From Dehalococcoidia bacterium (lineage in GTDB: Bacteria; Chloroflexota; Dehalococcoidia; GIF9; UBA5629): 8,308 bases of DNA. Numbering within the stretch: the first letter of the stretch is position 1; every line of letters starts with the position of its first letter. Shown piece by piece: positions 6,724-8,308 of this stretch. The DNA is taken from assembly GCA_016927965.1 (NCBI GenBank), contig JAFGLP010000102.1, forward strand, positions 1 through 8,308, given 5' to 3'. The notes beneath the pieces are model-generated. The model saw nothing but the letters and a program-made list of their open reading frames with translations, searched no databases and was not told the origin of the DNA. A program made the translations under genes and the position numbers.

Positions 6724-8308
6724 ATGAGCGATATCAAAATCATCCCTACCGGGGCCTGCCACGACTGCGGAGGCAAGTGCGTATTCAAGGTCCACGTAAA
6801 GGACGGTGTTGCCATACGAATAGAGAGCGATACCGGACCAGAGGAACCCCAGTTGCGGGCATGCGCCAGGGGACGCGCCTACCGCAAAAGGGTATATGAC
6901 CCGAACCGTCTCAAGTATCCCCTCAAGAGAGTCGGCGCCCGCGGCGAAGGCAAGTTCGAGCGTATCTCATGGGACGAGGCGCTGGACACGGTAGCAAAGC
7001 AACTGATAAGGGTGAAGGAGACTTATGGGAACCCGTCCATTTTTTTCATTAACTACTCGGGCAATCACACATTATTCCAGGGCGGCGCCCATGTCTCCAC
7101 ACTACTCACGATGTTCGGCGGGCATACCCGGGTCTGGGGTCTCGCCTCAATGGAGGGTGGTATCTTTGCCTCAAGGAGCCATTATGGCACTCTGAGCACC
7201 GGGAATACAAGGGACGACCTGGTTAATTCACGTCTGATAATTATGTGGGGCTGGAATCCCGCCTGTACGATCCAGAGCACCGGTACCAGCTATTACGTCG
7301 TGCAGGCCAAAGAGGCGGGCGCCAGGATTGTCTGCGTGGACCCGCGGTTTACAGAATCGGCCGCTGTTTTCGCCGACCAGTGGATACCCATCCGGCCGGG
7401 GACGGATGCCGCCATGATGGCAGCCATGGCGTATGTAATGATAAAGGAAGACCTTCACGACCGTGCTTTTATCGATAAATATTCCACCGGGTTTGACGAA
7501 TTCAGGAAATACGTTATGGGTGATGAGGACGGTATAGCTAAAACGCCAGCCTGGGCTGAAGCCGTCTGTGCAGTCCCCGCCTCTACCATTGAGGCCCTTG
7601 CCCGTGAATATGCGACCTCCAGGCCGGCTGCGCTGATCGCAGGATGGGGACCAGGCCGGACGGCCTATGGGGAGCAATACCACCGCATGGCATCCACCCT
7701 GGCGGTGATGACGGGAAACGTCGGCATCCATGGAGGCGGGGCGGCGGCCTTTGAACGCGGCCCCCTTGGACCTCAGATATCCCCCGAGATAGAGAAATTT
7801 ATTGACAGCAACCCTCGTCAGCTTGATGTCGCTTACCGCCTGCGGACCAGGATACACCATACAAAGGTGTGGGACGCCATTCTCAAGGGAAAAGCCGGCG
7901 GATATCCGGCGGATATCAAGCTGTTTTACGTATGTTCCCATAACGCTTTGAACCAGTGCCCCAATATAAACAAGGGGATTGAAGCCCTTAACCAGCTTGA
8001 ATTCGTTATCGTGCATGAGCAGTTCATGACGCCGACGGCAAAATTTGCCGATATACTGCTTCCCATTAATACCAAGTGGGAGGTTGATGATATCACCAGG
8101 CCGTGGCTGGCAGGGCCATATTTCATCTACCTCAACAAGGTCATAGACTCCATGTACGAGTCGAAATCAGACCTCGATATCTGCCGTGAGCTGGCCCCCC
8201 GGCTTGGTATCGCTGATTTTGCCAGTAAGACTGATGACGACATGCTGAGAGACGTGGTGAAGTCCTCCACCGACATGTCGCGTGATGTTGATTACGACAG
8301 CTTCAAGA
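6724..8308 (+). CDS. DmsA-like molybdopterin (bis-MGD) oxidoreductase, catalytic subunit, 3' end cut by window edge
   Basis: Catalytic subunit of the DMSO reductase superfamily; 528 residues are visible of a probable 700-800. Seen: a [4Fe-4S] site Cys12-x2-Cys15-x3-Cys19-x27-Cys47; the block RVYDPNRLKYPLKRVGARG at 56-74 followed by FERISWDEAL, very close to E. coli DmsA as I remember it; MGD-binding segments IIMWGWNPA at 172-180, VDPRFTESA at 205-213 and PIRPGTDAA at 222-230; GWGPGR at 307-312; MTGNVGIHGGG at 329-339; and MTPTAKFADILLP at 435-447. By hand alignment Ser142 falls on the Mo-coordinating Ser of DmsA. There is no twin-arginine signal: Fe-S Cys12 is almost at the N-terminus, and the only other in-frame ATG (6670) adds no RR or hydrophobic stretch. 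The start is supported by AAAGGGAC just upstream. Likely role is anaerobic reduction (or oxidation) of a small substrate in the cytoplasm; the substrate is unknown. Partner electron-transfer subunits would be expected beyond the edge. Confidence 0.92.
   Translation, partial: MSDIKIIPTGACHDCGGKCVFKVHVKDGVAIRIESDTGPEEPQLRACARGRAYRKRVYDPNRLKYPLKRVGARGEGKFERISWDEALDTVAKQLIRVKETYGNPSIFFINYSGNHTLFQGGAHVSTLLTMFGGHTRVWGLASMEGGIFASRSHYGTLSTGNTRDDLVNSRLIIMWGWNPACTIQSTGTSYYVVQAKEAGARIVCVDPRFTESAAVFADQWIPIRPGTDAAMMAAMAYVMIKEDLHDRAFIDKYSTGFDEFRKYVMGDEDGIAKTPAWAEAVCAVPASTIEALAREYATSRPAALIAGWGPGRTAYGEQYHRMASTLAVMTGNVGIHGGGAAAFERGPLGPQISPEIEKFIDSNPRQLDVAYRLRTRIHHTKVWDAILKGKAGGYPADIKLFYVCSHNALNQCPNINKGIEALNQLEFVIVHEQFMTPTAKFADILLPINTKWEVDDITRPWLAGPYFIYLNKVIDSMYESKSDLDICRELAPRLGIADFASKTDDDMLRDVVKSSTDMSRDVDYDSFK

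Noticed and set aside
6652..6726. mobA and the oxidoreductase are in the same frame, separated by a single TGA, suggesting a selenocysteine read-through fusion
   Set aside because: MobA is full length at the TGA, the 23 codons after it are linker-like non-conserved sequence, and a good ribosome site precedes the ATG at 6724. Two separate genes is the simpler reading.
7228..8016. A 262-codon open frame on the minus strand
   Set aside because: It lies entirely inside the DmsA-like gene, whose opposite-strand frame has continuous family motifs; the antisense product is rich in Gly, Arg and His with no domain, as expected for a shadow in GC-rich DNA.

Overview
The window is ordinary bacterial chromosome with eight protein genes. 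No rRNA, tRNA, CRISPR array, insertion sequence or phage gene is visible. The gene set (bacterial glycogen synthesis, a very diverged DNA polymerase III delta subunit, a PRC-barrel protein, a zinc-ribbon membrane protein, a Mo-bisMGD enzyme) suggests a free-living anaerobe. A member of the Chloroflexota (Dehalococcoidia-like) or a related anaerobic lineage would fit, but this is a low-confidence impression. No marker gene in the window decides it.

Layout. Positions 1-3702, minus strand: a tight glycogen cluster read right to left, glgC (ADP-glucose synthesis), then glgA (glycogen synthase), then a ROK-family sugar kinase whose 3' end is cut by the window edge. The ROK gene overlaps the end of glgA by 17 bases. 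A good sigma70-type promoter (3732-3760) sits just before glgC, and its position helps choose the glgC start. Positions 3796-4803, minus strand: holA, the clamp-loader delta subunit, upstream of and in line with the glg cluster.

Positions 4804-4910 form a divergent, AT-rich control region. To its right, on the plus strand, lie a 78-residue PRC-barrel protein (4911-5147) and, 39 bases later, a four-helix membrane protein ending in two zinc ribbons (5187-5876). Neither can be given a function.

Positions 5877-6033 are a non-coding spacer with a small stem-loop and an extended -10 promoter. It leads into mobA (6034-6654, molybdenum cofactor guanylyltransferase). 69 bases later comes a DmsA-like molybdopterin oxidoreductase that runs off the right edge (6724-8308, first 528 residues). 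The two fit together: MobA supplies the guanylylated cofactor that this enzyme class binds. The enzyme has a [4Fe-4S] cysteine motif but no twin-arginine export signal, unlike E. coli DmsA.

I found no convincing new system. The points most worth a second look are the leaderless DmsA-like enzyme beside its own mobA, the uncharacterised PRC-barrel/zinc-ribbon membrane pair, and the start-site and promoter arrangement of glgC.
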